The notes: generated by a model not told the origin, from the sequence alone. Numbered from the stretch's first letter, positions 36,316 to 45,310 are shown. The stretch is 64,000 bases of DNA from Weissella soli (GCF_001761545.1 NZ_CP017326.1:496001-560000), one strand, 5' to 3'. Made by a program: numbers and translations.

Positions 36316-36346
36316 GAAACGACAAAATGTTAGTCGCTTTTTTGTG
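36316..36346 (+). terminator. Riboswitch-controlled terminator before ribU
   Basis: AAACGAC and GTCGCTTT form a short stem with a bulged C around an AAAATGTTA loop, followed by TTTTTT and G. Its position right after the FMN aptamer suits transcriptional control. Confidence 0.65.
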
Positions 36347-36463
36347 CGCCCTGTACAAGAGAGTGGCTTTTTTCATGTCCTGGTAACGCTTGACGAAGTG
36401 GCACCAGTATGAATATCAGCACAGCTACTGTGCAAAATTTATTTTTGTCCGAGGGAAAGTTTT

Positions 36464-37036
36464 ATGAATTCTACACGTCGTCTTACGTTGATTGGCTTAT
36501 TGTCAGCCATTGCTTTTGTGTTAATGGTTTTTGCATCATTTCCAATTATTCCGGGAGTTTCCTTTTTGAAGGTGGATCTTTCATTTATTCCTGTCTTTAT
36601 TGGCGCATTATTATTGGATTTGAAGGCAGGTTACTGGATTATTATCATTCGGTCTGTTTTGAAGCTCTTGCTAAATAACAGTGGGGTCAACGATTATATT
36701 GGCCTACCAATGAATATGATCGCCTTTGCCGTGCTGCTAACCATCTTGTATTTTTTCATCAAGAAGGAAACGGTGTTCACGGCGGTTGTCGGCTTGGTCC
36801 TAGGGACGGTGATGCTCACGGTCATGATGGTCTTGCTGAACTATGTTTATGCGATTCCGCTCTATACCAAGTTTGCTAATTTCAACATTCAACAGATTTT
36901 TGGTATCAGCAAGTATCTCATTAGCATGGTGATACCGTTTAATTTGGTGCAGGGTGTCATTCTCAGTGGGCTCAGCTACCTGATCTTTGTACCAATGCGT
37001 CGCTTTATCAAACATACGAATCCGGCATTTAGTTAG
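36464..37036 (+). CDS. ribU: Riboflavin ECF transporter S component RibU
   Basis: Membrane-embedded binding subunit for riboflavin uptake, working with the shared ECF module, which is not in this window. The 190-residue protein is very hydrophobic with six membrane segments; near the N-terminus it carries the RRLTLIGLLSAIAF motif used to contact the ECF-T subunit and the FLKVDLSFIPVFIGALL region. GAGGGAAAG lies about 8 bases before the ATG. The FMN riboswitch directly upstream confirms the substrate. This fits an organism that imports rather than makes riboflavin. Confidence 0.95.
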   Translation: MNSTRRLTLIGLLSAIAFVLMVFASFPIIPGVSFLKVDLSFIPVFIGALLLDLKAGYWIIIIRSVLKLLLNNSGVNDYIGLPMNMIAFAVLLTILYFFIKKETVFTAVVGLVLGTVMLTVMMVLLNYVYAIPLYTKFANFNIQQIFGISKYLISMVIPFNLVQGVILSGLSYLIFVPMRRFIKHTNPAFS

Positions 37037-37065
37037 CGCCCATTCACTTGCGTAGTGCCAGTGAG

Positions 37066-37097
37066 TTGCATAGAATTGTAATTACAAAGCTATGCAA
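37066..37097 (+). other. 32-bp near-perfect palindrome before ypbB-recQ
   Basis: TTGCATAG (37066-37073) matches CTATGCAA (37090-37097), and the centre TTGTAATTACAA (37076-37087) is itself a perfect 12-bp palindrome; only the two flanking dinucleotides fail to match. The 3' arm touches the AAGGAG ribosome binding site of ypbB. It could be an operator or a hairpin that limits ribosome access. Confidence 0.7.
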
Positions 37098-37108
37098 GGA
37101 GTGCCACT

Positions 37109-38155
37109 ATGACGGATGATTACTTAATCACCTTGTTTTCGGCGGAAGAAGCGCGCCGAAACCGGGTGATTTTTCATTTACTGACGAACCAATCGACTGT
37201 CTCCAGCCTGTACTTTGGGCTACGTTATGGACTCTTGCCAATTATGGGCCTCGAGCCAAAATTGACGAAACCCCAGTTTGACCAACGACTCAACCGGTTG
37301 CTTCACGCAGGATTAATTGCCGATACCTCAACAACGGGCATTTTTATCCTCACGCGTGCCGGCCAGACCGCCCAAAAAGAGTTCATGCAAGCACATTATT
37401 TTCCGCAACACCTAGATCTCTGGTCGCAATACGATGTGGTTAATTTTCGTGATGGGTTTTTATTAGCCAATCAAGTCGTCTCTGAATTTTCATATGACAA
37501 TACCCGCTATTATCCATTACAAATTAATTACGGCACGATGATGCAAGTAAAAAAATGGTATCGGCAGGTCTATGCTGATGATTTAGCTGTGCGGTGGAAA
37601 AACGATTTATTATCCTATCTAGCGACACTTGATGAACAAACAGCTAATCGTCTCACTGCACGGTGGGTGGGGCATACGGTGCCTGGTACCTTACTAGATC
37701 AAATCGATTTCCCTGTTAGTTGGACAGATCAAGATCGACAGTTTTGGGAACTTGATCGCTACGCTGAGTGGTCAGCGCAACTGGCCGACGCAGCCCAGCA
37801 ACCATTACGGCTGTTATGGGAAATCTTAACACCAAAAACGCGCTTATCACGCCAAGCGCAGTTGAGTTATCACGAGTTAATCGCTGGAATACCACCAGCA
37901 CAATCGGCGGCTCAGCGACACATTAAAATGAGTACGATCCGGGAACATTGGCTGATGGCGGCTATTTTATTGCCGATAGAGCAATTTCCCTATCGGCAAT
38001 TCTTGACGGATGAGGTCATGACTTACTTTAATCAACGATTAACGGGTCCCATAGCGAAGTGGCAGTTTCACACGGTCCGTCAATCAGATAATCCCATGGA
38101 GTTCACTTTGTTTCGGCTCTATGAAATTTACCGTAGCAAAGAAGAAGGTAAGTAG
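37109..38155 (+). CDS. YpbB-like helix-turn-helix protein encoded with RecQ
   Basis: A 348-residue protein of unknown function. It is recognised mainly by position: Bacillus ypbB likewise precedes recQ. The C-terminal part (LSYHELIAGIPPAQSAAQRH, then STIREHWLMAA, about 252-285) matches the helix-turn-helix module that is attached to some RecQ proteins. The N-terminal part (about 1-95) looks like a winged-helix region. It may be a separated accessory domain of the helicase that follows after 2 bases. AAGGAG precedes the ATG by 8 bases. Function remains inferred. Confidence 0.7.
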   Translation: MTDDYLITLFSAEEARRNRVIFHLLTNQSTVSSLYFGLRYGLLPIMGLEPKLTKPQFDQRLNRLLHAGLIADTSTTGIFILTRAGQTAQKEFMQAHYFPQHLDLWSQYDVVNFRDGFLLANQVVSEFSYDNTRYYPLQINYGTMMQVKKWYRQVYADDLAVRWKNDLLSYLATLDEQTANRLTARWVGHTVPGTLLDQIDFPVSWTDQDRQFWELDRYAEWSAQLADAAQQPLRLLWEILTPKTRLSRQAQLSYHELIAGIPPAQSAAQRHIKMSTIREHWLMAAILLPIEQFPYRQFLTDEVMTYFNQRLTGPIAKWQFHTVRQSDNPMEFTLFRLYEIYRSKEEGK

Positions 38156-38157
38156 CG

Positions 38158-39603
38158 ATGACAAATTTGAATAAAGTTCTCAAAGAACGGTTTGGGTTCA
38201 ATGAATTTAAACCTGGTCAAGCGGCAATTTTAGAGGCCTTGATTGCCGGTCAGAATGTCGTTGGTATTTTACCAACAGGGGGTGGGAAGTCATTGATTTA
38301 TCAAATGATGGGTTCTTTACGGCCTGGGGTGGTATTGATTGTCAGTCCCCTCTTATCCTTAATGCAAGATCAAGTGGGCCGGCTCAATTTTTTAGGTGAG
38401 GCGAAAGCGATTGCCTTAAATTCAACCCTTGATCAGCAAACACGTACGGATGTATTACGCCATTTAGGCGATTTTCACTATATTTTTGTCTCGCCAGAAA
38501 TGTTGACTAATCCCAGCATTCAACGGGCGCTACGTCAAGTGCAGATTAATCTGATGGTTGTAGATGAAGCCCATACGATTGTTTCTTGGGGACCCGATTT
38601 TCGGCCGGAATACTTACAATTAGCTGCTATCCATGCACAATTAAACCGACCCCAATTGTTACTATTGACGGCAACTGCAACACAAAAGATGTTGGCAAGT
38701 ATGCTAACGGTGATGCAGCTGGATGTGCAACACACCAAAATAGTCCGGCTATCAGTCAATCGTGAAAATATCTATCTGCAAACAACGACCCTGGATAATG
38801 AAGGCCAAAAACGAGAAGAAGTCCGCCGATTGGTGCAGCAATTACGAGGCCCGGGTGTGATCTATTTTGCGTCACGTAAACTCGCGACGAGTATGGCCGG
38901 TTGGTTGAACGACCATACTGATCTACGGGTGGCAGCGTATCATGCTGGGCTAGATGCCGTAGCGCGCTTTACGATTCAGCAACAGTTTATGCAAGATGAG
39001 TTGGATGTTATTACAGCGACTTCGGCCTTTGGCATGGGGATTGATAAAAATGATATTCGCTATGTGATTCATTATCATTTAAGTCGCTCCATGGCTGATT
39101 ACGTGCAAGAATTTGGCCGGGCAGGACGTGATGGCCAGTCGTCGATTGCGATTCAACTGTATGTGCCAGGGGATGAACGTTTACAATTAGATATGATTAG
39201 GAGTACCATTCCGAGTGAACAGACTGTGACACAGGTGTATGGTAAACAAATCGACGAGACATTGTTAGATGCCACGCAGCTTGAACTTATTCACTATTAT
39301 CAAAGTCAAAATATCTCGGCCAGTGCCGCCAGTGCCATCTTTGCGCGGCGCTTACGGGAGCGTTTAAATGAGTTACAACACCTCTTGCATTATGTCACCC
39401 TTACCAGTGGGCTGCGGGATGAGCTTTTAACGACTTTTGATGAGCCAGTTAGTGGGGATGTTCACCATGAAGGCCAAGGCGTCCTGACAGTGGCGGATAT
39501 CCAAAATTTGGGATTAATGCGTCAGCCGATCACCGTAACCGATACCAGCGATGCAAGACCCAGCTGGCAACAAAAAATTGATAAACTGTTTAATATAAAG
39601 TAA
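38158..39603 (+). CDS. recQ: RecQ family ATP-dependent DNA helicase
   Basis: 3'-5' DNA helicase for replication fork repair. The 481 residues show motif I (GILPTGGGKSLIYQ, about 36-49), Ia (IVSPLLSLMQDQV), motif II VVDEAHTIVSWGPDFRPEY near 134, motif III (LLLTATATQ), motif V (ATSAFGMGIDKNDIR) and motif VI (QEFGRAGRDGQ). The zinc-binding cysteines and the HRDC domain of long RecQ are absent, so it belongs to the short RecS-like form found in Gram-positives. It starts 2 bases after ypbB. Confidence 0.92.
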   Translation: MTNLNKVLKERFGFNEFKPGQAAILEALIAGQNVVGILPTGGGKSLIYQMMGSLRPGVVLIVSPLLSLMQDQVGRLNFLGEAKAIALNSTLDQQTRTDVLRHLGDFHYIFVSPEMLTNPSIQRALRQVQINLMVVDEAHTIVSWGPDFRPEYLQLAAIHAQLNRPQLLLLTATATQKMLASMLTVMQLDVQHTKIVRLSVNRENIYLQTTTLDNEGQKREEVRRLVQQLRGPGVIYFASRKLATSMAGWLNDHTDLRVAAYHAGLDAVARFTIQQQFMQDELDVITATSAFGMGIDKNDIRYVIHYHLSRSMADYVQEFGRAGRDGQSSIAIQLYVPGDERLQLDMIRSTIPSEQTVTQVYGKQIDETLLDATQLELIHYYQSQNISASAASAIFARRLRERLNELQHLLHYVTLTSGLRDELLTTFDEPVSGDVHHEGQGVLTVADIQNLGLMRQPITVTDTSDARPSWQQKIDKLFNIK

Positions 39604-39739
39604 AGACAAGCCGTTTTTGATAGGAGCAAACTGGGATATGTGCTAAATTAATGTTTAGTAAATAAGGTGGTGAGGATACTGCTATTTGCGAATATATAGC
39701 ATGATTTGCCACACCGAATCAGTTTGGAGGCCGAACAAA

Positions 39740-40327
39740 ATGGACAAGCATGACAAAGAATCAAAGCCCTGGGAGGCTTCATTTTCAAGTGAAGAACCGG
39801 CTCAAAAATATTCTCGTTCAGCCAATCGTCGCAAGTCACGTCAAGTCAGCGTGATTGTGGGATTGTTTGTCACGATCATCATGATTTTGTCGTTTATTCC
39901 AATCTATAACTACTTGCAAGAACTTAACAAGCCTAATAACACCACGGCAATTTCGGCACTATCATCTGCCAAGACAACCACCTCAATTAGTAAGGTTGAT
40001 AAGGTCACTAAGTCTGAGAAGAAGGCAGCCCAAAAGGCATCTTCTGAGAAGAAAGCTACGTCAGCTTCCGAGGCAAAAGCGAAGTCTGAATCAGTTGCTA
40101 AGGCAAAGTCAGCGTCATTGGCTAAGAGTAGTTCCGCAGCTAGCAGCGCGAGCGCATCTAGTTCTAGTTCTAGTTCAACCGGTACAACGGCGGTCTTTTC
40201 ATCAGGCACTTTATATAGTTTTGCGGTGAGTCACGATACCACGCCAGAAGCTTTGTACACCCTGAACAGTGGGCTAACAGCTAGTAATTACACTAGTTAC
40301 TATGGTAAGAGCCTCCGGGTCAAATAA
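39740..40327 (+). CDS. LysM-domain membrane-anchored protein
   Basis: A 195-residue protein with a charged N-terminal part (about 1-32), one membrane segment (about 33-54; [19 protein letters not shown]), a long linker made of S, A and K (about 80-145) and a C-terminal LysM-like domain (about 150-195, ending YYGKSLRVK). It should sit in the membrane with the LysM end bound to peptidoglycan. Bacillus ypbE, next to recQ, has the same layout. TTTGGAGG lies about 10 bases before the ATG. No catalytic domain is present. Confidence 0.85.
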   Translation: MDKHDKESKPWEASFSSEEPAQKYSRSANRRKSRQVSVIVGLFVTIIMILSFIPIYNYLQELNKPNNTTAISALSSAKTTTSISKVDKVTKSEKKAAQKASSEKKATSASEAKAKSESVAKAKSASLAKSSSAASSASASSSSSSSTGTTAVFSSGTLYSFAVSHDTTPEALYTLNSGLTASNYTSYYGKSLRVK

Positions 40328-40336
40328 ACAAAGTTC

Positions 40337-40371
40337 AAAGGGCACAACTGTTTGCAGTTGTGTCCTTTTTT
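40337..40371 (+). terminator. Terminator after the LysM gene
   Basis: The arms 40337-40350 (AAAGGGCACAACTG) and 40355-40368 pair with one G-U position around TTTG, and the T-run continues to 40371. Confidence 0.88.
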
Positions 40372-40431
40372 GATAGACTAAGTAAGGTAAATATTCAGGT
40401 GGAACATCATCCTAGAAACGAGTGTAAAAAT

Positions 40432-41106
40432 ATGGAACCAATACAAATTGCGATTGATGGACCGGCATCAGCTGGTAAATCAACGATTGCTAAAATTTTA
40501 GCGACAGATTTAAATTTTGTGTACGTGGATACTGGGGCGATGTATCGATCAGTTACCTTGGCAGCTTTGAAGCAAGGCGTTAATCCTGCAGCGGAGGCGG
40601 ATGTGATTGCCTTACTCCCCCATCTTGAAATTTCGTTTGCACCAGGCAACCCAGTCCAAAAAGTGTTCTTAAACGGTGAAGAAGTCACTGATGACATTCG
40701 TTCTAATGCCGTGACGGGCAATGTCTCAGCTGTTGCTTCATATGGCGCAGTTCGGACGGCGATGGTTGCCCAACAACGGCAGATTGCAGCCCAGGGTGGG
40801 GTTGTCATGGATGGGCGTGATATTGGCACCACGGTCTTACCAGACGCTGAGGTCAAGGTATTCTTGATTGCTTCAGTCAAGGAGCGGGCCTTACGTCGTT
40901 TCAAGGAAAATCAAGCTAAGGGAATGACCGAAACACTGGCAGAAATTGAAGCAGCAGTTGAGAAGCGGGACTACTTGGATTCACATCGTGAAATTAGTCC
41001 TTTAAAAAAAGCGGCAGATGCGGTAGAATTAGATACTACGGGACTATCTATTGACGGTGTGGTTGATGCAGTTAAGCAAATCATCGCTGAAAAGGTTGGA
41101 AAGTAA
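40432..41106 (+). CDS. cmk: Cytidylate kinase
   Basis: Phosphorylates CMP and dCMP with ATP. The 224 residues begin with the P-loop [14 protein letters not shown] (about 7-20), followed by [16 protein letters not shown] (about 32-47), the CMP-binding [13 protein letters not shown] near residue 130 and RFKENQAKG in the lid. I start at the ATG at 40432; the frame extends upstream into the terminator region without ribosome binding site, and even the chosen start has only a weak one (CGAGTG). cmk before rpsA is conserved widely. Confidence 0.95.
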   Translation: MEPIQIAIDGPASAGKSTIAKILATDLNFVYVDTGAMYRSVTLAALKQGVNPAAEADVIALLPHLEISFAPGNPVQKVFLNGEEVTDDIRSNAVTGNVSAVASYGAVRTAMVAQQRQIAAQGGVVMDGRDIGTTVLPDAEVKVFLIASVKERALRRFKENQAKGMTETLAEIEAAVEKRDYLDSHREISPLKKAADAVELDTTGLSIDGVVDAVKQIIAEKVGK

Positions 41107-41197
41107 CCTGTAACGGGAACCTAGATACCCGTCATCCATCTAGGATTAATGTTGAAAAAGTCACACTAAACTACTAGTATTTGCGGGTATCATCACG

Positions 41198-41203
41198 TAT
41201 AAT
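41198..41203 (+). promoter_or_regulatory. Candidate -10 box of rpsA
   Basis: A perfect TATAAT 38 bases before the rpsA start; no good -35 box at 17 bases. It sits between two halves of a GTCACAC/GTGTGAC repeat (41160-41166 and 41217-41223), the second half touching the AGGAGG ribosome binding site. Confidence 0.45.
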
Positions 41204-41240
41204 AGTGAGTAGAGTCGTGTGACCAGGAGGATTTATTGTA

Positions 41241-42509
41241 ATGAACGAAGAGAACAACGAGCTATTAGCAGCTCTTGACGCGCAACCAACTGTTGAAGTT
41301 GGTGCTGTTGTCACGGGTGAAGTTTTGGCAATCGACAACGACCGTCAAGTGGTTATTGGTATCGATGGCACTGGTGTAGAGGGTGTTATCCCTGTACGCG
41401 AGTTGACTTCAGACCGTGACGCTAACGTCGAGGACTTAGTCAAGGTTGGCGACAAGATTGAGGCAGTAGTTAAGATGCCAGTAACTTCAGAAACTACTGG
41501 TTACTCATACATCTTGTCAAAGAAGGCCCTTGATGCTCGTCGTGCTTGGGAAGAAGCTGCAAGCAAGCTTACCGAAGGTGAAATTGTTGAAGCACCTGTT
41601 TCTCAAGTCGTTAAGGGTGGTTTGGTTGTCGATGTTAATGGTGTTCGTGGATTTATCCCTGCATCAATGATCGAAAACCGTTTTGTCCAAGATTTGAACC
41701 AATACAAGGGTCAAACTGTTAAGGCAAAGATCATCGAATTGAATGCATCAGAAAATCGTTTGATCTTGTCACGTCGTGACGTATTGAACGAAGAACGCTC
41801 AGCAGCATTGGCACGTATCTTTGATACGATGGCTGTTGGTGATGTTGTTGAAGGTAAGGTTGCTCGTATGACTAACTTTGGTGCCTTCATCGACTTGGGC
41901 GGTGTTGATGGATTGGTTCACGTGTCAGAAATTTCACACGAACGCGTTTCACAACCTTCAGATGTTTTGTCAGTTGGCGAAGTAGTTAAGGTTAAGGTTT
42001 TGGGCTTGGATAAGGACAAAGAGCGTATCTCATTGTCAATCAAGGCTACACAACCTGGTCCTTGGCAAAAGGCTGCTGAAGAAGCTCCAGAAGGAACTGT
42101 TCTTGAAGGAACTGTTAAGCGTGTGGTAGACTTCGGTGCATTCGTCGAAGTATTCCCTGGTGTTGAAGGTTTGGTCCACGTGTCACAAATCTCACACAAG
42201 CACGTAGAAAACCCTTCTGATGTTTTGACGGCCGGTGAAAAGGTTCAAGTTAAGGTTCTTGATGTGAACCCTGACAAGCAACGTTTGTCATTGTCAATCA
42301 AGGCATTGCAAGAGGCACCTGCACGTGAAGAACGTAGCAGCAGCAACAACAGTAACAACAATAGTGGAGAGCGTCGTAGCAACAACGGTGGAAACCGTCG
42401 CGGTGGTAACAACAACCGTCGTAACAACGCGCCTATGAACTACTCAACTACTGAAGAAGAGGGTTCAGCCACTTTGGGTGACTTGTTCAACTTGAAGGAT
42501 TTTGACTAA
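41241..42509 (+). CDS. rpsA: 30S ribosomal protein S1 (four S1 domains)
   Basis: RNA-binding protein of 422 residues with four S1 repeats: about 15-90, 105-175 (VRGFIPASMIENRF), 193-262 (DGLVHVSEISHERV) and 278-348 (EGLVHVSQISHKHV). The length matches the short Firmicute S1 rather than the six-domain proteobacterial form. After residue 355 comes a 65-residue tail made mostly of S, N, G and R, ending in an acidic segment (GSATLGDLFNLKDFD). CCAGGAGG lies about 9 bases before the ATG. The gene follows cmk and precedes der. Confidence 0.94.
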   Translation: MNEENNELLAALDAQPTVEVGAVVTGEVLAIDNDRQVVIGIDGTGVEGVIPVRELTSDRDANVEDLVKVGDKIEAVVKMPVTSETTGYSYILSKKALDARRAWEEAASKLTEGEIVEAPVSQVVKGGLVVDVNGVRGFIPASMIENRFVQDLNQYKGQTVKAKIIELNASENRLILSRRDVLNEERSAALARIFDTMAVGDVVEGKVARMTNFGAFIDLGGVDGLVHVSEISHERVSQPSDVLSVGEVVKVKVLGLDKDKERISLSIKATQPGPWQKAAEEAPEGTVLEGTVKRVVDFGAFVEVFPGVEGLVHVSQISHKHVENPSDVLTAGEKVQVKVLDVNPDKQRLSLSIKALQEAPAREERSSSNNSNNNSGERRSNNGGNRRGGNNNRRNNAPMNYSTTEEEGSATLGDLFNLKDFD

Positions 42510-42532
42510 TCTTTTAATTAAAGCATAGTTAT

Positions 42533-42567
42533 AAAATAGCTGGCATACTATGTGCTAGCTATTTTTT
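42533..42567 (+). terminator. Terminator after rpsA
   Basis: AAAATAGCTGGCA (42533-42545) pairs with TGCTAGCTATTTT, which continues as a T-run; one mismatch in the middle of the stem. Confidence 0.85.
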
Positions 42568-42614
42568 ATTCTATGGAAACAAAGCATTGTTCCGGGAAAT
42601 GCGTTCGGAAATTG

Positions 42615-42623
42615 TGCTATAAT
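42615..42623 (+). promoter_or_regulatory. Extended -10 promoter of der
   Basis: TGCTATAAT is a perfect extended -10 element, which works without a good -35 box. The transcript would start near 42630 and carry a leader with two hairpins. Confidence 0.65.
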
Positions 42624-42702
42624 GGATTGTTATGTAACCATCGCAGTAAAGGTGTAGATGGTTAAGTCTAGTATGTCGTGATGACATAGAAATGAGGTAG
42701 AT

Positions 42703-44013
42703 ATGGCCTATCCAGTTGTCGCCATTGTTGGGCGACCTAACGTCGGAAAGTCAACCATCTTCAACAATATTGTCGGTGATCGAATTTCAATCGTTGAAGA
42801 TATTCCTGGTGTGACACGTGATCGAATTTATGCACGTGCAGAATGGTTAACTCGTGAATTCCGTATGATTGATACGGGTGGAATCGAGATGAGTGATGAA
42901 CCATTCATGTCTGAAATTAAGCAACAAGCTGAAATTGCAATTGATGAAGCCGACGTGATTATCTTTATGGTGAGTGGTCGTGAAGGCCTAACTGATGCTG
43001 ACGAACAAGTCGCTAAAATTTTGTATCGTTCAGATAAGCCAGTTGTTTTAGCGGTTAATAAAGTCGATAACGTTGAAATGCGTAATGACATTTTTGACTT
43101 CTATGCATTAGGCTTTGGGGATCCGTTCCCGATTTCAGGTACTCACAAAACCGGTATGGGTGATTTGTTGGATGCCATCGTTGCTCACTTCCCAAGTGAT
43201 GCTGATGGGCAAGATGATGACACAGTTCGTTTCTCATTTATCGGGCGGCCCAATGTTGGAAAGTCATCATTGGTCAATGCCATGCTTGGTGAAGATCGAG
43301 TGATTGTTTCAGATATTGCTGGTACCACGCGTGATGCGATTGATACCAAGTTTACGACACCAGACGGCGATGAATTTACAATGGTCGATACCGCCGGAAT
43401 TCGTAAGCGTGGTAAGGTCTATGAAAATACTGAAAAGTATTCCGTGATGCGTGCGATGCGTGCCATCGATGATTCTAACGTCGTTTTGATGGTTTTGAAT
43501 GCCGAAGAAGGTATTCGTGAACAAGACAAGCACGTCGCTGGCTACGCGCATGAAGCTGGGCGTGCGATCATTATCGTCGTTAATAAGTGGGATACGCTTG
43601 AAAAAGATAATCATACGATGAAGGACTTTGAAGACCTGATTCGGAGTGAGTTCCAGTACTTGGCCTATGCGCCAATTGTGTTCGTTTCTGCGAAAACAAA
43701 GCAACGTTTGGATAAGTTGCCAGCGATGATTAAGCAAGTTAACGACAATCATCAACGTCGTATTCAATCATCAACTTTGAACGATGTGTTGATGGATGCC
43801 TTGGCCTTGAATCCAGCGCCTAATATGAATGGTAAGCGTTTGCGCGTCTACTATGCCACTCAAGTGACAGTGCAACCACCAACCTTTGTGGTGTTCGTGA
43901 ATGATCCAGAATTGATGCATTTCTCATATGAACGTTTCCTCGAAAATCAAATTCGTAAAGCCTTTGATTTTACGGGTACGCCAATTAAGATTATCAAGCG
44001 TGCGCGTACTTAA
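42703..44013 (+). CDS. der: Ribosome assembly GTPase Der (EngA)
   Basis: Essential GTPase for 50S subunit assembly. The 436 residues hold two G domains in tandem and a C-terminal KH-like domain. The first has [12 protein letters not shown] (about 9-20), DTGGIEM and NKVDN; the second has [12 protein letters not shown] (about 182-193), [11 protein letters not shown] and NKWDT. The C-terminal part (about 355-436) includes [27 protein letters not shown] lies about 8 bases before the ATG. It has its own extended -10 promoter and a terminator behind it. Confidence 0.97.
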   Translation: MAYPVVAIVGRPNVGKSTIFNNIVGDRISIVEDIPGVTRDRIYARAEWLTREFRMIDTGGIEMSDEPFMSEIKQQAEIAIDEADVIIFMVSGREGLTDADEQVAKILYRSDKPVVLAVNKVDNVEMRNDIFDFYALGFGDPFPISGTHKTGMGDLLDAIVAHFPSDADGQDDDTVRFSFIGRPNVGKSSLVNAMLGEDRVIVSDIAGTTRDAIDTKFTTPDGDEFTMVDTAGIRKRGKVYENTEKYSVMRAMRAIDDSNVVLMVLNAEEGIREQDKHVAGYAHEAGRAIIIVVNKWDTLEKDNHTMKDFEDLIRSEFQYLAYAPIVFVSAKTKQRLDKLPAMIKQVNDNHQRRIQSSTLNDVLMDALALNPAPNMNGKRLRVYYATQVTVQPPTFVVFVNDPELMHFSYERFLENQIRKAFDFTGTPIKIIKRART

Positions 44014-44069
44014 TCAAAGAAACAATGGTTATTTGATTTTACGAAACCAGCTAACTTAAAAATCACATC

Positions 44070-44117
44070 AAAAAACACATTGAAAGTCTTAAATCTGACA
44101 TTGAGATGTGTTTTTTT
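44070..44117 (+). terminator. Terminator after der
   Basis: AAAAACACAT (44071-44080) pairs with ATGTGTTTTT at the 3' side; AGTC/TGAC pairs further in. A T-run follows to 44117. Confidence 0.8.
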
Positions 44118-44180
44118 GTAGGCAAATTTGTAAAAATGCTTACAAACCGCATGATATCAACGTTTTAAAACATAAATAAC

Positions 44181-44209
44181 TTGCATCGAAGGTATTAATT
44201 TGTTATATT
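44181..44209 (+). promoter_or_regulatory. Promoter of hup
   Basis: TTGCAT (44181-44186) and TATATT (44204-44209) with 17-base spacing. Expected start near 44216, just before a 5' hairpin. Confidence 0.75.
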
Positions 44210-44218
44210 ATAAAGCGT

Positions 44219-44262
44219 CATAAGGAACTGTTCTTATGTAATAGAAAATTGTGTATACACAA
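44219..44262 (+). other. Leader hairpin and palindrome of hup mRNA
   Basis: CATAAG (44219-44224) and CTTATG (44233-44238) form a hairpin at the very 5' end of the expected transcript, suited to protecting a stable message. The perfect 14-bp palindrome TTGTGTATACACAA (44249-44262) lies 6 bases before the GGGAGG ribosome binding site. Confidence 0.6.
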
Positions 44263-44283
44263 AATTTTGGGAGGATAAGTCTC

Positions 44284-44556
44284 ATGGCTAACAAGCAGGA
44301 CTTGATCAACAAGGTCGCTGAAGCAGGCTTCAGCAAGAAGGATGCAACTACTGCAGTTGACGCTACTTTTACAGCAATTTCAGATTTGTTGGCAAAGGGT
44401 GAAAAGGTTCAATTGATCGGTTTCGGTACTTTTGAAGTGCGCACACGTGCAGCACGTACTGGACGTAACCCACAAACTGGTGAAGAGATTAAGATTGCTG
44501 CATCACAAATCCCTGCTTTTAAGCCTGGTAAGGGATTGAAGGACGCTGTCAAGTAA
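44284..44556 (+). CDS. hup: DNA-binding protein HU
   Basis: Histone-like nucleoid protein of 90 residues, the exact HU size. It shows the N-terminal helices ([20 protein letters not shown]) and the beta-arm signature [21 protein letters not shown] (in part) with [15 protein letters not shown] at the end. The ATG at 44284 has GGGAGGA about 10 bases upstream. Codon use is strongly biased (for example AAG, GGT and GCA rich), as expected of a highly expressed gene. It stands alone with its own promoter and terminator. Confidence 0.98.
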   Translation: MANKQDLINKVAEAGFSKKDATTAVDATFTAISDLLAKGEKVQLIGFGTFEVRTRAARTGRNPQTGEEIKIAASQIPAFKPGKGLKDAVK

Positions 44557-44591
44557 GACTTTGTGCCTCCAAAAATAACAGAAATGTTAGT

Positions 44592-44626
44592 AAAAAGCAC
44601 TTCCATATTAAGGAAGTGCCTTTTTA
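44592..44626 (+). terminator. Terminator after hup
   Basis: GCACTTCC (44597-44604) and GGAAGTGC (44612-44619) form a perfect stem, extended by A/T pairs, with five T following. Confidence 0.92.
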
Positions 44627-44718
44627 TTTATTAACCAACAAATGAGCACGACCTGCTTATTTACCCCAAAATCTGATATGATTATAGTAATATGAACTGA
44701 AAAATGGGGATTCTTGAT

Positions 44719-45309
44719 ATGACAGAAAAAAAGTCGCTTTTGCAACGGCTCACCAGTAAATTTAGTGGTGTGAAGAAACGGTTTCGACGAGCTTATGTCC
44801 CGACCAACACACCTGAAGAAGTGACCCGTGCAAATGAATTGAACACGACTGTCCCAAGTGAGTATGCACATTATATTTTTGTGGCAGGCAAGTATGACCG
44901 TACCGACAATGTTGGGGTAGGTAGTTTCTTGATTCTGTCACATGAGACGGTTGCCGAACAAGGGGCACATCTATACCCAAGCTATAGTTCAGAGTATGAG
45001 GTGATCCTAGCAACCATCATCGAAGCACTTGCAGCAGTTAGCTTAGAGGATCGACAAACCGAAAATTTCGCAGTCGTCACCACTGATCTTAATATCATCA
45101 AGGCCTTTAATGATTTTACAATGTTAGCGCAATTTGGAACTTTACCAGAAAATCCGACATCAACTGACCAACTGCAACACGAACTCATCAAGCTTTCAAT
45201 GACCTTCCGTTCACTACGTATGTCATATACGATGAATCACGAAAAACGGTTTCTTGATTTTTTGAATGAGAAAACGGAGCGAATTCTACACGTTTATATG
45301 GAGCAATAA
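44719..45309 (+). CDS. Hypothetical protein with RNase HI-like core
   Basis: I do not recognise this 196-residue protein as a named family. Residues about 50-135 look like an RNase HI fold: a first strand HYIFVAGKYD, a VGVGSFLIL strand, SEYEVILATIIEAL (Glu of the active site) and VVTTDLNIIKAF (Asp). The first catalytic Asp expected in the first strand is Ala (A56), so nuclease activity is doubtful. The basic N-terminus (about 1-26) is not a signal peptide. The start is the ATG at 44719 with GGGGA 8 bases upstream. It is followed after one base by a small membrane protein. Confidence 0.6.
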   Translation: MTEKKSLLQRLTSKFSGVKKRFRRAYVPTNTPEEVTRANELNTTVPSEYAHYIFVAGKYDRTDNVGVGSFLILSHETVAEQGAHLYPSYSSEYEVILATIIEALAAVSLEDRQTENFAVVTTDLNIIKAFNDFTMLAQFGTLPENPTSTDQLQHELIKLSMTFRSLRMSYTMNHEKRFLDFLNEKTERILHVYMEQ

Positions 45310-45310
45310 T

